Origin: Bosea sp. AS-1
GTDB taxonomy: Bacteria; Pseudomonadota; Alphaproteobacteria; Rhizobiales; Beijerinckiaceae
Direction of reading: 5' to 3'
NCBI RefSeq assembly: GCF_002220095.1
Contig: NZ_CP022372.1
Location: forward strand, 5,086,501 to 5,150,500
DNA length: 64,000 nucleotides
The translations under genes were made by a program, and so were the position numbers. Numbering within the stretch: the stretch's first letter is position 1; every line of letters starts with the position of its first letter. The notes below the pieces were generated by a model. That model saw only the letters and a program-made list of their open reading frames with translations. It searched no databases and had not been told where the DNA came from. Below are positions 1-7,150 of the stretch, one piece after another.

Positions 1-63
1 ATTGCGCTCGTTGACTTCGTAAGCAGCGACAGTTCGCACAAGTTCTTCGTCGGTAAAGGTCAA
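1..63 (-). CDS. Partial phage gene cut by the left edge of the window
   Basis: Only the first 21 codons are visible. It starts with TTG at 63, reads M-T-F-T-D-E-E-L-V-R and remains open to the window edge. A GAGGAA ribosome-binding site lies about 8 nt upstream, and the TTG overlaps the TGA of the preceding gene (TTGA). This tight coupling is the main evidence that it is real. Its function cannot be judged from this fragment. It shows that the prophage continues to the left. Confidence 0.5.
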   Translation of the reverse strand, partial: MTFTDEELVRTVAAYEVNERN

Positions 64-317
64 ATGTCGTTTCCTCGAGTGATTTTGCCGAACACGTCGC
101 AGACATCGCCCCGCTCAAGCGCCGCTGCGATTTCTTGGCGATTGGCGACTGCCCCTGCGCGCCGCATGACGTAATCAACACAGCGCCGACGCTCTGCGAG
201 GACGGCGCTGGCGATGGCGTCGATCAGGGGAATTGGCACGGAGGCTGGATTCTGCCAATCATCGATCGCCCGCTGCGCCGCCATCCAAACGTCAGCCGGT
301 ATTTCGGAAGCGGTCAC
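60..317 (-). CDS. Hypothetical phage protein, 85 aa
   Basis: A soluble protein of 85 residues that I do not recognise. It begins with GTG at 317, overlapping the TGA of the preceding membrane-protein gene (GTGA), so the two are translationally coupled. The middle is helical with an Arg/Ala-rich stretch (IASAVLAERRRCVDYVMRR). It resembles the small accessory proteins at the right end of this prophage, but I see no diagnostic motif. Confidence 0.55.
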   Translation of the reverse strand: MTASEIPADVWMAAQRAIDDWQNPASVPIPLIDAIASAVLAERRRCVDYVMRRAGAVANRQEIAAALERGDVCDVFGKITRGNDI

Positions 318-535
318 GGCACGCGCTTCCAGATGACCTTGCTGTCATCAAGTGCGGTGAGGAGAAAAGTCAAAAGCGCAACCAAGATTGCAATCGGCCC
401 CATCAATGACAGTAAGCCTAAGATCGCGGCATCTTGCGCAGTAACGTCAAACTCGCGACGCCAGCCGCGTACAAATAACCAGAATGCGAGCGCGCCGGCC
501 GCAGCCCAAATTCCCATAACAGCCGCTAGTTCCAT
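314..535 (-). CDS. Small membrane protein, two predicted TM segments
   Basis: 73 residues when started at the ATG at 535, which has a strong GGAGGGTGGG Shine-Dalgarno directly upstream; an ATG six codons earlier would lie over that site. Two hydrophobic segments are visible: about 5–20 (VMGIWAAAGALAFWLFV) and about 38–60 (LGLLSLMGPIAILVALLTFL). The linker carries RGWRREFD. The gene lies downstream of the terminator that ends the protease gene, so it needs another promoter or read-through. No function is assigned; a role in lysis or superinfection is only a possibility from its position. Confidence 0.6.
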   Translation of the reverse strand: MELAAVMGIWAAAGALAFWLFVRGWRREFDVTAQDAAILGLLSLMGPIAILVALLTFLLTALDDSKVIWKRVP

Positions 536-545
536 CCCACCCTCC

Positions 546-585
546 AAAAACAAAAACAGCCCCGCAGCCTCACGGCCACGGGGCT
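546..585 (-). terminator. Rho-independent terminator after the lipoprotein protease gene
   Basis: On the minus strand a 7-bp stem AGCCCCG/CGGGGCT (579–585 with 558–564) is followed by GTTTTTGTTTTTG. It begins at the stop codon of the protease gene. With the promoter at 1293–1322 it makes that gene an independent transcription unit. Confidence 0.75.
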
Positions 586-1264
586 AATCAACACGAGCCA
601 GCAGCATGCAAACGGTGCTGCCCGGCACGATGAAAGAAACCGGAAGGTAGCTGACGCCACCCATCGCGGTCGGAAGCTGCATAAGCGCAGACACAAGGCC
701 GACGACGCGACCATCGGCGTCAAACACCGGGCCGCCGCTCATCCCAGGCGCAACTGTGGCGTCAACCACCATGACGCTTTCCAGACCGCCGACCTTTCGG
801 GCCTTGCCTGCGATTCGTCCGTATGTCGTGATGAATTCAAGGCTGGCTGGGTTCCCAGCCAGCGACACATTCTCGCCGACTGCGGGCTCGCGGCAGCCAA
901 GGCTTGCAACGGAAATGCCCATCTCGTCTTTGATGCGCAGAAGAGCGACGTCGAAGTCAGCGTTAATCCAAAGCACGCGCGCCGCGCGCTCCTTGTCGTC
1001 ATCCGACTTGACGGTTACGGCCGCGCCGCCAGCAACCACATGCGCCGCCGTGACGATATAGCCGTCTCCGATATATGCCCCGCTTCCGTGCCCTCCGCCT
1101 GTGCGGAGCAGCACCGTCGCGCCCGCCAGCTTTACCGCGGGAACGTCGGCAAGGGCAGCATATTCAATGGCGGGCGGCTGGTCGGCGGCTACCAGAGCCG
1201 GGGACCCCGCAGCGCAGGAAGCCAGGACAGCACACAAGGCCGTAGACATCAGAAGCTTGCGCAT
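584..1264 (-). CDS. Lipoprotein trypsin-like serine protease
   Basis: 226 residues. A basic N-terminus and short hydrophobic segment end in a lipobox (L-A-S-C, Cys17), so the protein should be a lipid-anchored envelope protein. The S1/HtrA-type catalytic triad is in order: His75 in TAAHVV, Asp105 in DFDVALL and Ser176 in GMSGGPVF. No PDZ domain follows, so it is a bare protease domain. Start is the ATG at 1264 with AAGGG upstream. The gene has its own repressor-type promoter and its own terminator, typical of a moron. Peptide bond cleavage in the periplasm is well supported by the triad; the target (host envelope protein, phage protein or superinfection step) is unknown. Confidence 0.85.
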   Translation of the reverse strand: MRKLLMSTALCAVLASCAAGSPALVAADQPPAIEYAALADVPAVKLAGATVLLRTGGGHGSGAYIGDGYIVTAAHVVAGGAAVTVKSDDDKERAARVLWINADFDVALLRIKDEMGISVASLGCREPAVGENVSLAGNPASLEFITTYGRIAGKARKVGGLESVMVVDATVAPGMSGGPVFDADGRVVGLVSALMQLPTAMGGVSYLPVSFIVPGSTVCMLLARVD

Positions 1265-1292
1265 GGGAGTCGCCCTTGGTTAAGACGACTCC

Positions 1293-1322
1293 GTTATAGC
1301 GATGTTTGACGTCAAAAGTCAA
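1293..1322 (-). promoter_or_regulatory. Repressor-type promoter/operator P1, drives the protease gene
   Basis: Read on the minus strand: TTGACT (-35, 1322–1317), an 18-bp spacer containing the palindrome TTTGACGTCAAA, then TATAAC (-10, 1298–1293). It matches the early promoter at 35300–35329 over almost the whole 30 bp. The predicted transcript start is about 20 nt before the protease ATG. Confidence 0.8.
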
Positions 1323-1657
1323 GTACTCGTGCGCCGTGGCGCCCGCCCCTCGATCACCCGATCCAGCCGTTCGGTCACGTGCGCGAGCGTGTCGGAAATT
1401 CCCTTGATAGCCGCCATAATCTGCTCAGTCTGCTCTCGCAGCCCAGCCTTTGACACGTAAACTTCCGCAACATGGAGTTTGTGGGCGGCCAAGGAGTCCG
1501 CAAGGACGTCAACCTTTGTCGATGCCAGTACGGCCGCCTGCATGGCGTCCTGCTTCGCGCGTTGAATTGCCCCGTCTATCTTCCACCAAACGCCCCACAA
1601 GGCGCCAAGCACTGTCAAGGCAAAGCCGACTACGGCCATAAGCTCCGGACCGCTCAT
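1319..1657 (-). CDS. Membrane-anchored coiled-coil protein of the lysis region
   Basis: 112 residues: one N-terminal transmembrane segment (about 6–25, VVGFALTVLGALWGVWW) followed by a long helical, probably coiled-coil, region and a basic tail (RAPRRTST). The ATG at 1657 overlaps the stop of the o-spanin gene (ATGA), so it belongs to the lysis operon. The stop codon lies inside promoter P1. Similar single-TM coiled-coil proteins accompany phage lysis genes, but I cannot name the family. It could be a second holin or pinholin-like protein. Confidence 0.65.
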   Translation of the reverse strand: MSGPELMAVVGFALTVLGALWGVWWKIDGAIQRAKQDAMQAAVLASTKVDVLADSLAAHKLHVAEVYVSKAGLREQTEQIMAAIKGISDTLAHVTERLDRVIEGRAPRRTST

Positions 1658-1932
1658 CGAGGCACCGGAAGGCCAATGACGCCAACAACTGCTTTATGCC
1701 GCGCCCGGCATGAGACGAGTTCGCGTCTATCCGAGCCCCAAAGGTTGACGACGTCCTTCTCTGTCAAGCGACGCTTTGGAATCGAAACTGGGCCGCTGCA
1801 CTCCTTGCGCATCTCATCCGACAACTTCGGCACGACTAATTCAGTCCTAATCACCGGCTTATCGGATCTCGTCGAGCAGCCCGCCGCGCTCAGCGCTAAC
1901 GCCGCAACCATCGCCATCAGGCAACGCTTCAT
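1654..1932 (-). CDS. Outer-membrane spanin lipoprotein (Rz1-like)
   Basis: 92 residues with a signal peptide ending in the lipobox L-S-A-A-G-C (Cys19), so it should be an outer-membrane lipoprotein. It begins inside the inner-spanin gene in another frame (overlap 1859–1932), the classic Rz/Rz1 arrangement, although here it extends well beyond the i-spanin stop. The o-spanin partners with the i-spanin to fuse inner and outer membranes in the last step of lysis. The call rests on lipobox plus overlap; sequence conservation in this family is weak. Confidence 0.75.
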   Translation of the reverse strand: MKRCLMAMVAALALSAAGCSTRSDKPVIRTELVVPKLSDEMRKECSGPVSIPKRRLTEKDVVNLWGSDRRELVSCRARHKAVVGVIGLPVPR

Positions 1933-2230
1933 TCTTGTTCCTCAGTTTTTCATATGCGTCAGCTGCGGCTGCGTCTGCGGCGCCCCGTGCCGCTTCGGCG
2001 TCAATGACTCGCTCTGCGATTGTGGCGCGCTCTTTTTCTGCAGCAGCGTTGCTTGTGGCGATTTGCTCGCGCCAATAGGAATCGCGGGTTTCGATTGCAG
2101 ATGCGACGGCGGCCTCTCGCGCATTGTCGATCGCTGCCATCCCGCGCCAGAAGCCTAGTCCTGCAAGCGCTAGGACGGCGGCGACGACTAGCGCATAGAA
2201 CGCCGGCTTGCTCAGTGTCAGTCCGAACAT
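1859..2230 (-). CDS. Inner-membrane spanin (Rz-like)
   Basis: 123 residues from the ATG at 2230, which overlaps the TGA of the endolysin gene by one base (TGATG). One N-terminal transmembrane segment (about 9–27, FYALVVAAVLALAGLGFW) is followed by an Ala/Glu/Arg-rich periplasmic coiled coil, the topology expected of a Rz-type i-spanin. The 3' end overlaps the o-spanin gene out of frame. The C-terminus is less helical and would be the part contacting the o-spanin. Confidence 0.75.
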   Translation of the reverse strand: MFGLTLSKPAFYALVVAAVLALAGLGFWRGMAAIDNAREAAVASAIETRDSYWREQIATSNAAAEKERATIAERVIDAEAARGAADAAAADAYEKLRNKNEALPDGDGCGVSAERGGLLDEIR

Positions 2231-2733
2231 CAAAGCCCAGCCTCACACAGTTCCTGCTCGCCGATACGGGTCGCGTCGCCGTTCGTGCGGCGCTTGACGA
2301 GGCCTCCGACAACCTCACCACCGGCTCGGTTAAACCGTGTCATGGCCTGGCAGCTCTCTTTGTAACGGCCCTCTCGAGCCAGGCGCGCCGCAGTGGAATT
2401 GCAAACCTCACCGACACCGACATTGTAGGACAGCGACACTGCGGCGGCCTGCCAACTTAAGGGCTTGTCTTCGAACCTAGCGATGCATCTAGTCAGCGGA
2501 ATGTAGAAATCCTGCATGACGCGCTTATCAAGCATCGCGTCACACTCCGCTTTCGTTTTGACCATGCCCGCCGTGACGCCCTTGGTCTCGCCGTAGCAAA
2601 TGTCCCAGATTTTCGCGTACCGATCCCAGTGGCTCTTTAGGACAAGCCCCTCCCATGGCTGGATCAACGCCGTCGTCGCGAGCGCGACCGCTCCGACCGC
2701 GCCAGCTAGCGCGGCCTTCGCTCTCTTACTCAT
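2230..2733 (-). CDS. SAR endolysin, GH24 lysozyme (R21-like)
   Basis: 167 residues from the ATG at 2733; a longer frame upstream only overlaps the holin gene. Residues 7–24 are a weakly hydrophobic Ala/Gly-rich signal-arrest-release segment. The lysozyme catalytic Glu28 lies in QPWEGL and Asp37 follows nine residues later, as in T4-type lysozymes. The third family position, usually Thr, appears to be Asp44 (WDICYGET). The protein should cut the glycan strands of peptidoglycan after release from the inner membrane. It overlaps the holin gene by 8 nt and is followed directly by the spanins. Confidence 0.88.
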   Translation of the reverse strand: MSKRAKAALAGAVGAVALATTALIQPWEGLVLKSHWDRYAKIWDICYGETKGVTAGMVKTKAECDAMLDKRVMQDFYIPLTRCIARFEDKPLSWQAAAVSLSYNVGVGEVCNSTAARLAREGRYKESCQAMTRFNRAGGEVVGGLVKRRTNGDATRIGEQELCEAGL

Positions 2734-2953
2734 CCAATTTTCCTGAAAGTTCGGGCTGGGCCAGCAACCTGGCGATGGTCGCACCAAGCGACACAAGGGC
2801 CGCCAGCGCAGCAAAAAGCCCGCGGTGGAATGGCGGGCTGTCGAAAAACATCGGCAATATGAATTCAATGGCGCCGAGGACTGCAGCCGCCACGTTGAGC
2901 TTTATGCTCCACGCATAGCGCAGCACCTCGCGCCAGTTATGGACGCGGGTCAT
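2726..2953 (-). CDS. Putative phage holin, 75 aa
   Basis: A small protein with two hydrophobic segments, about 17–38 (IKLNVAAAVLGAIEFILP) and 45–66 (GLFAALAALVSLGATIARLL), a Trp/Arg-rich N-terminus and an acidic C-terminus. It is the first gene of the lysis cassette and overlaps the endolysin start. Its pattern resembles the small holins of alphaproteobacterial siphophages (WxxVLRYAWSIKLN). Expected role: timed permeabilisation or depolarisation of the inner membrane. RBS AGGAAC lies just before the ATG. Confidence 0.7.
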   Translation of the reverse strand: MTRVHNWREVLRYAWSIKLNVAAAVLGAIEFILPMFFDSPPFHRGLFAALAALVSLGATIARLLAQPELSGKLDE

Positions 2954-3038
2954 GTGTTCCTAGAAAAAAGTGAGCCGTTGGTGCGCGCGGTGGCTCTGAT
3001 TTGCTGAAGGACCAGGCAAAAAAGTGGACGAATGGGCG

Positions 3039-3087
3039 TTGACTTAGCCAATTCGGGATGTAGATTTTCGCCAATCAAACTTGATTA
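3039..3087 (+). promoter_or_regulatory. Candidate promoter with adjacent inverted repeat
   Basis: TTGACT (about 3039) and TAGATT (about 3061) are 16 bp apart, followed by the inverted repeat AATCAA-ac-TTGATT just before the plus-strand gene at 3101. This lacks the GACGTC palindrome of the six repressor-type promoters, so it could stay active in the lysogen. The call is by eye only. Confidence 0.4.
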
Positions 3088-3100
3088 GACGGGGCGGCGG

Positions 3101-3406
3101 ATGAGCGAGACCTCCTTCAGCGAGGACGTCGGTGCGTTATTAGACGATTTAATCGATCGCCTGAAATCCAGGGCCGTGAAAGTGGCCCGCAGCGCCCTTC
3201 TATCCCTCTCGGCAGTGGTTGTCGCGACCAGCCAGACCTTCTTCGACTACTCGGCTTGGCGGGTCGGACTTATTGTTTTTCTTCTCAGTTCATTTCGCCA
3301 CACAAGCTGGCTTGCAGTCGCAATCCTGGCGTGGCTGGTTGTCCTTTACTTTGCTCCGCCCGACATCGCATCCCGGATCGCAATCGTCGCCGCGGCGACG
3401 AAGTGA
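3101..3406 (+). CDS. Membrane protein encoded against the late operon (moron candidate)
   Basis: 101 residues with an acidic N-terminal helix and hydrophobic segments around 34–50, 52–66 and 71–86 (WLAVAILAWLVVLYFAPP). It is on the plus strand within a block of minus-strand late genes and has its own candidate promoter. That placement is typical of morons expressed from the prophage. I do not recognise the family. Superinfection exclusion is one possible role for such proteins, but nothing in the sequence proves it. Confidence 0.55.
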   Translation: MSETSFSEDVGALLDDLIDRLKSRAVKVARSALLSLSAVVVATSQTFFDYSAWRVGLIVFLLSSFRHTSWLAVAILAWLVVLYFAPPDIASRIAIVAAATK

Positions 3407-3508
3407 TATGCGCAAGGGGCGTCTCGACAGTGTAGTTAAGATTGAATAACAACGTTGCGCGCCGTTTGGTTGACCCGGCGGCGCGCCTAGGTCAGGGTGG
3501 GAAGCGAC

Positions 3509-3721
3509 ATGAGCGCCTATGATGAGCGCCTGATTGAATGGGCGATGCGAGAAGCCGAGCGCGTCTTGGAGGGACTGTCCATCACGAGCGCCTTGAATGG
3601 AACAGATGCCCGCGCTTTCGTACAGCATAAGCTGAAATTCTCCCTCATCGCCTCCGTTCAAAACGCCGACAAGATTGAGAAACAGGTACGAGCACAGATC
3701 CGTGCGAGCCAACCGGTCTAG
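3509..3721 (+). CDS. Small hypothetical protein, plus-strand moron pair
   Basis: 70 residues from the ATG at 3509, preceded by GGTGGGAAG. It is soluble, mostly helical and basic at the C-terminus (KIEKQVRAQIRAS). It follows the membrane-protein gene at 3101–3406 after about 100 nt and is probably co-transcribed with it. It converges on and slightly overlaps the minus-strand gene ending at 3718. Function unknown. Confidence 0.5.
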   Translation: MSAYDERLIEWAMREAERVLEGLSITSALNGTDARAFVQHKLKFSLIASVQNADKIEKQVRAQIRASQPV

Positions 3722-4059
3722 CCCTCACGCCCACTCACGAAGTGGTGGCCGGGGACACAGAGGCGCTTCAGGAACTGCATGGCTCGAATCGTCATGTCGC
3801 GACTGACGCCGTCGCGAGCGATGGCGAAATTGATGTCGTCGGCGCGCGGCAAGGTGCGCATTTCCGCTTCTATCTCGCGAGCGAAACCCTTGATCTCGTC
3901 AAGGGCGCCCTTCTTCACGATCCAGACCTCATCTGGTGTGTAAGGGCTGCGGACGTTCCCGCCCCTGACCTCAACCTTACCGCTGGCGCGCCGCACGATC
4001 TGCGCCTCGAACAGGTCGATCCTGTCCGCTGAAGCGCAACGTAAAGCCCATACTGCCAT
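3718..4059 (-). CDS. Hypothetical protein downstream of the tail fibre gene
   Basis: 113 residues, soluble, no signal peptide. It contains a helix-rich segment (GALDEIKGFAREIEAEM) and the C-terminal MTIRAMQFLKRLCVPGHHF. It sits 13 nt after the tail fibre gene and is probably the last gene of the tail operon. A tail fibre assembly role would fit its position but no motif supports it. Confidence 0.5.
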   Translation of the reverse strand: MAVWALRCASADRIDLFEAQIVRRASGKVEVRGGNVRSPYTPDEVWIVKKGALDEIKGFAREIEAEMRTLPRADDINFAIARDGVSRDMTIRAMQFLKRLCVPGHHFVSGREG

Positions 4060-4071
4060 CGTTAACCCCTC

Positions 4072-6174
4072 TCAAAGAAATTGCGACCTGCCGTTAGCGC
4101 CAAGCGCGCCGATAAACCCGCCGGACATGTTCAGGAACAGGTCGTAGAAGTCAAAAGATGTAGCGGCGACGAGGTTGACGCACTTGCCCTGGATCGTGAC
4201 ATCGACGGCATTCGTCAAATTCAGTTCATTGCCCACCGTCAGAGCCCGGATATCGAGCTGTGTCGTGTTGGTGTTAGCGGCGCCGCCGCCCCCGACATAT
4301 ACGTTGTTGCCGAGCGAGCCTGTGCCTGAATAGATGCCGAGATTGCTGATGTCGCCCTGAACAACATTGAAGAAACCGACCGCGTAACCGCCTGCCGCAC
4401 CGCACTTGAAGATCTGGATATTGCGGCCGGAAACGACGCGCAGACCCTGTGGGCTGGTGCGGGACTGCCCGTTGCAGACCAGGCCGGATCCCCAAAACCC
4501 AGAGCCGATCGCCGTGCAGTAAATGTCCTCGACCTCGAACTGATCGGGCTGCCCGGTCGCATCCCCCTGCAGGTTCATTGCGGAGACGTTTGTCGAGAAG
4601 CCGTCCTCGCGCATAAGGGTCAGATGGCGCCATGCGCCTCCGGTAAAATCCCCCGCCCCGTTGCAGTAGAGCAGATTACCGGCCGCCGACGAGATGATTT
4701 TACCCGCCTGCGAATGGATGCCCTCGATCGTCATGCCGGAGAGCTTGGCCGGATCGATGACGGTCTTGGCCAGCCACGACCCAGGCGGGATCAGTACGCG
4801 ACCGCGCCCATAGGCCGCGCGCAGCCGATCAAGGCCGATCGTCAGAGCCGGAACGATGTCTGAGCCAATATTGACCCCAGTCCGCTGCGTCCACGCTCCA
4901 GCGCCGTATTGCTCATCCATCAGGTCGCGCAGGTCGATCGTGCAGTCTTTCGGCGCAGCCCAGGCATGGATGTACGTGCTCGACGCGGCGTCCCAGAACA
5001 GCCCCTTACCATCGGCCCGTAGCGAGGTGTTGACGTCTGATGCCAAACCGACGGTTATCGCCCTCCACGAGCCACCGCCAGATAGAAACTTGGCGGCATC
5101 CCCCGCGGCCGGCGCCGGAACAAGCCCCTTCGTGCCGCCCGATCCGCTGTCGCCCACCACGGCGCTAAGGAGCGCCGTTGCCTGAGATCCAGTCAGGTCT
5201 TCAGGATCGCCCGTTCCTGCGGTCGCGCGGCCCTTGAACGTACCATCAGCCATATTGGCGAGCTTGGCATTGCTGACGGCGTCATTATCGATCGTCCACG
5301 CCGCGCCGGCCCCCGACACGACGACATCGCCCTTGTCGCCGTCGGTAACCGAACCCGAGGGGCCTTGCGGGCCTCGGATATCGACTGCGCTGGCGATGCT
5401 TGAAACAAGCCCCGTCGGCCCGACATAGTCACCCGACGCGGGCTTTGTGCCTGCTCCCCCGACCCAGTCCGAAACCTGAAGGACACGCCGAGCGCTATCC
5501 GTGACTACGGCAAGCACGGGCGACCAGCCTTTGTCGCCTTGTGCGCCAGTATTGCCGGTGTTTCCAATCGTTCCTTGCGGGCCGCGGATGTCGACGGCGT
5601 CAACGATGTTGGACACCAGTCCAGTGGCACCGACATATGCTCCGACAACCGGCTTGGTTCCCGCACCGCCGACCCAGTCTGCAACTTGCAGAACGCGACG
5701 AGCGCCGTCTGAAATCGCAGCGAAGGCTGGCGACCAACCCTTGTCGCCCTGAACGCCTTTTGGTCCGACGGGTCCGATGGCACCGGTAGCAGTGACAACG
5801 GCGGTGTTATTGCCCCACGTAACAAAAGCCTTACGGTCCTTGACGCCGCCGACCAGCCGCCCAGGCAGGTCCAGAACAAACCGCACAGCCATAATGCGAG
5901 CATGCGTGCCCCCGGTGATATCGACCACGTCCGCCGTGTACTCCCCCCGCGGCCAACCGGTCATGCCGTCCTTGGCATAGGCCACCTCGAGCACATTCGT
6001 GCCGGTGATGGTAATGCCGCTGCCGTTGGTAAGTGTGGCCCTAATGGTGCCGGAGGCCCTGTCTTTAATCAGAACCTGAAAGTTGCGACCCGATAGATCG
6101 AGGCCGGAAAATTCAAGAACGTAACTAAGGTCTTCGTCAGTCGAAATCGGAAAGAAGAAAATGTCTTTGATCAT
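4072..6174 (-). CDS. Tail fibre/spike protein with collagen-like repeats and a beta-helix-like C-terminus
   Basis: 700 residues. The first ~110 residues look like a structural attachment domain (BppU-like fold is possible). Residues ~133–275 contain Gly-X-Y collagen-like stretches (GPVGPKGVQGDKG) and a 60-residue unit present twice (142–201 and 212–271). A chaperone-like or linker region follows, then from ~440 a repetitive beta-strand region that resembles right-handed beta-helix spike domains. It probably forms the trimeric receptor-binding fibre or spike. It lies between the tail-tip genes and the lysis region, as usual for host-range genes. Confidence 0.8.
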   Translation of the reverse strand: MIKDIFFFPISTDEDLSYVLEFSGLDLSGRNFQVLIKDRASGTIRATLTNGSGITITGTNVLEVAYAKDGMTGWPRGEYTADVVDITGGTHARIMAVRFVLDLPGRLVGGVKDRKAFVTWGNNTAVVTATGAIGPVGPKGVQGDKGWSPAFAAISDGARRVLQVADWVGGAGTKPVVGAYVGATGLVSNIVDAVDIRGPQGTIGNTGNTGAQGDKGWSPVLAVVTDSARRVLQVSDWVGGAGTKPASGDYVGPTGLVSSIASAVDIRGPQGPSGSVTDGDKGDVVVSGAGAAWTIDNDAVSNAKLANMADGTFKGRATAGTGDPEDLTGSQATALLSAVVGDSGSGGTKGLVPAPAAGDAAKFLSGGGSWRAITVGLASDVNTSLRADGKGLFWDAASSTYIHAWAAPKDCTIDLRDLMDEQYGAGAWTQRTGVNIGSDIVPALTIGLDRLRAAYGRGRVLIPPGSWLAKTVIDPAKLSGMTIEGIHSQAGKIISSAAGNLLYCNGAGDFTGGAWRHLTLMREDGFSTNVSAMNLQGDATGQPDQFEVEDIYCTAIGSGFWGSGLVCNGQSRTSPQGLRVVSGRNIQIFKCGAAGGYAVGFFNVVQGDISNLGIYSGTGSLGNNVYVGGGGAANTNTTQLDIRALTVGNELNLTNAVDVTIQGKCVNLVAATSFDFYDLFLNMSGGFIGALGANGRSQFL

Positions 6175-6178
6175 TAAC

Positions 6179-6847
6179 TTAAGATAGTCCAGTTACGTCT
6201 ATAGCGGCGTAAAGCCCGAGATTTGTGTAAGCGCCGGCAGTAGCGAAAGCGCCTCCAAGCATTGTGTAAGACGGAGTTATCACGTTGCCACTGGTTCTCA
6301 GGCAATACATGAGATTTCTGTATCCAACCCCGCCAATGAAATCACTGCAGAGAGGATTTGAAAGAATAACTGGGACGTAGGATTTGCCGGAAGCACCCGT
6401 GAATCCAACAGAACAATTATTCACGGCGCCAAGCTTCATAACTGGAGCATCGGAGTGAAACGTTCTAATCCCAGACGCGTTAAAGACCTCAAGCCCTACG
6501 TTGGAATAGGACGCGTCCATAGTGTCGAAAATATAGAATTGGACTGTCTCAGTTACGGCTGTTGCCCCGGGGACAATAAAAATCCAGTTGAACGTCCAAT
6601 TCGTACCGTCATAGTATTGATGTGTCTTGGCTGGAATTAGCTGCTCCGCCTTGCACCCGATAAGAAGTGCAGCAGACCCGGGAACAGTCATGGAATACGT
6701 CATCCCGGCATAGCCAGGCGGGTTTGGTGGGGATGTATAGTAAGCAGTAATCGTTGCCGGAATAACCTGCCTAAACCCGTAGTTCCTCCAGTTTTCGTCA
6801 ACCTGGACGGTATTATCTGTATTGAAAACAGTTAGACCAGCCGGCAC
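6179..6847 (-). CDS. Tail-tip-associated protein, DUF6453-like
   Basis: 222 residues. The N-terminus (MPAGLTVFNTDNTVQVDENW) is homologous to that of the next gene upstream (MPQGLQIFDQFGNLKVDISE), the signature of small tail proteins that accompany gpJ-like tail-tip proteins. The remainder is beta-rich with many Tyr, Asn, Gly and Ser. It is visibly more AT-rich than its neighbours, as exchanged host-range modules often are. A structural or receptor-facing accessory role is inferred. Confidence 0.6.
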   Translation of the reverse strand: MPAGLTVFNTDNTVQVDENWRNYGFRQVIPATITAYYTSPPNPPGYAGMTYSMTVPGSAALLIGCKAEQLIPAKTHQYYDGTNWTFNWIFIVPGATAVTETVQFYIFDTMDASYSNVGLEVFNASGIRTFHSDAPVMKLGAVNNCSVGFTGASGKSYVPVILSNPLCSDFIGGVGYRNLMYCLRTSGNVITPSYTMLGGAFATAGAYTNLGLYAAIDVTGLS

Positions 6848-7150
6848 TCAATAAACACCATATTGGATCACCTGCGTACCAACAAACGAAGGAATCGAGT
6901 AAGATAAAACGTTACCGGATATAATTACCGATGGCGGATATAGGGTTTCGCCAGGGAAATAAGAACTACCGCCAGAGTTGAACGCATTGCCCATCCAGAA
7001 CGGAGTTCCGGTTAGTAAGCCGTCGTTCGTAATAGAGCCTGAAGTCCCGGCTCCTGCAATAATAGGATCACCCAAAAACCGCAGGAGCCGTTCGCTAATA
7101 TCAACCTTCAGATTTCCGAACTGATCGAAAATCTGTAACCCTTGAGGCAT
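6848..7150 (-). CDS. Tail-tip-associated protein, DUF6453-like, short
   Basis: 100 residues starting MPQGLQIFDQFGNLKVDISE, closely similar to the start of the following gene; the two are likely paralogues with different C-terminal parts. The region after residue 30 is Gly/Ser/Tyr-rich beta structure (AGAGTSGSITNDGLL). It directly follows the gpJ-like gene, and all genes here are packed within a few bases. Function beyond tail tip association unknown. Confidence 0.6.
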   Translation of the reverse strand: MPQGLQIFDQFGNLKVDISERLLRFLGDPIIAGAGTSGSITNDGLLTGTPFWMGNAFNSGGSSYFPGETLYPPSVIISGNVLSYSIPSFVGTQVIQYGVY

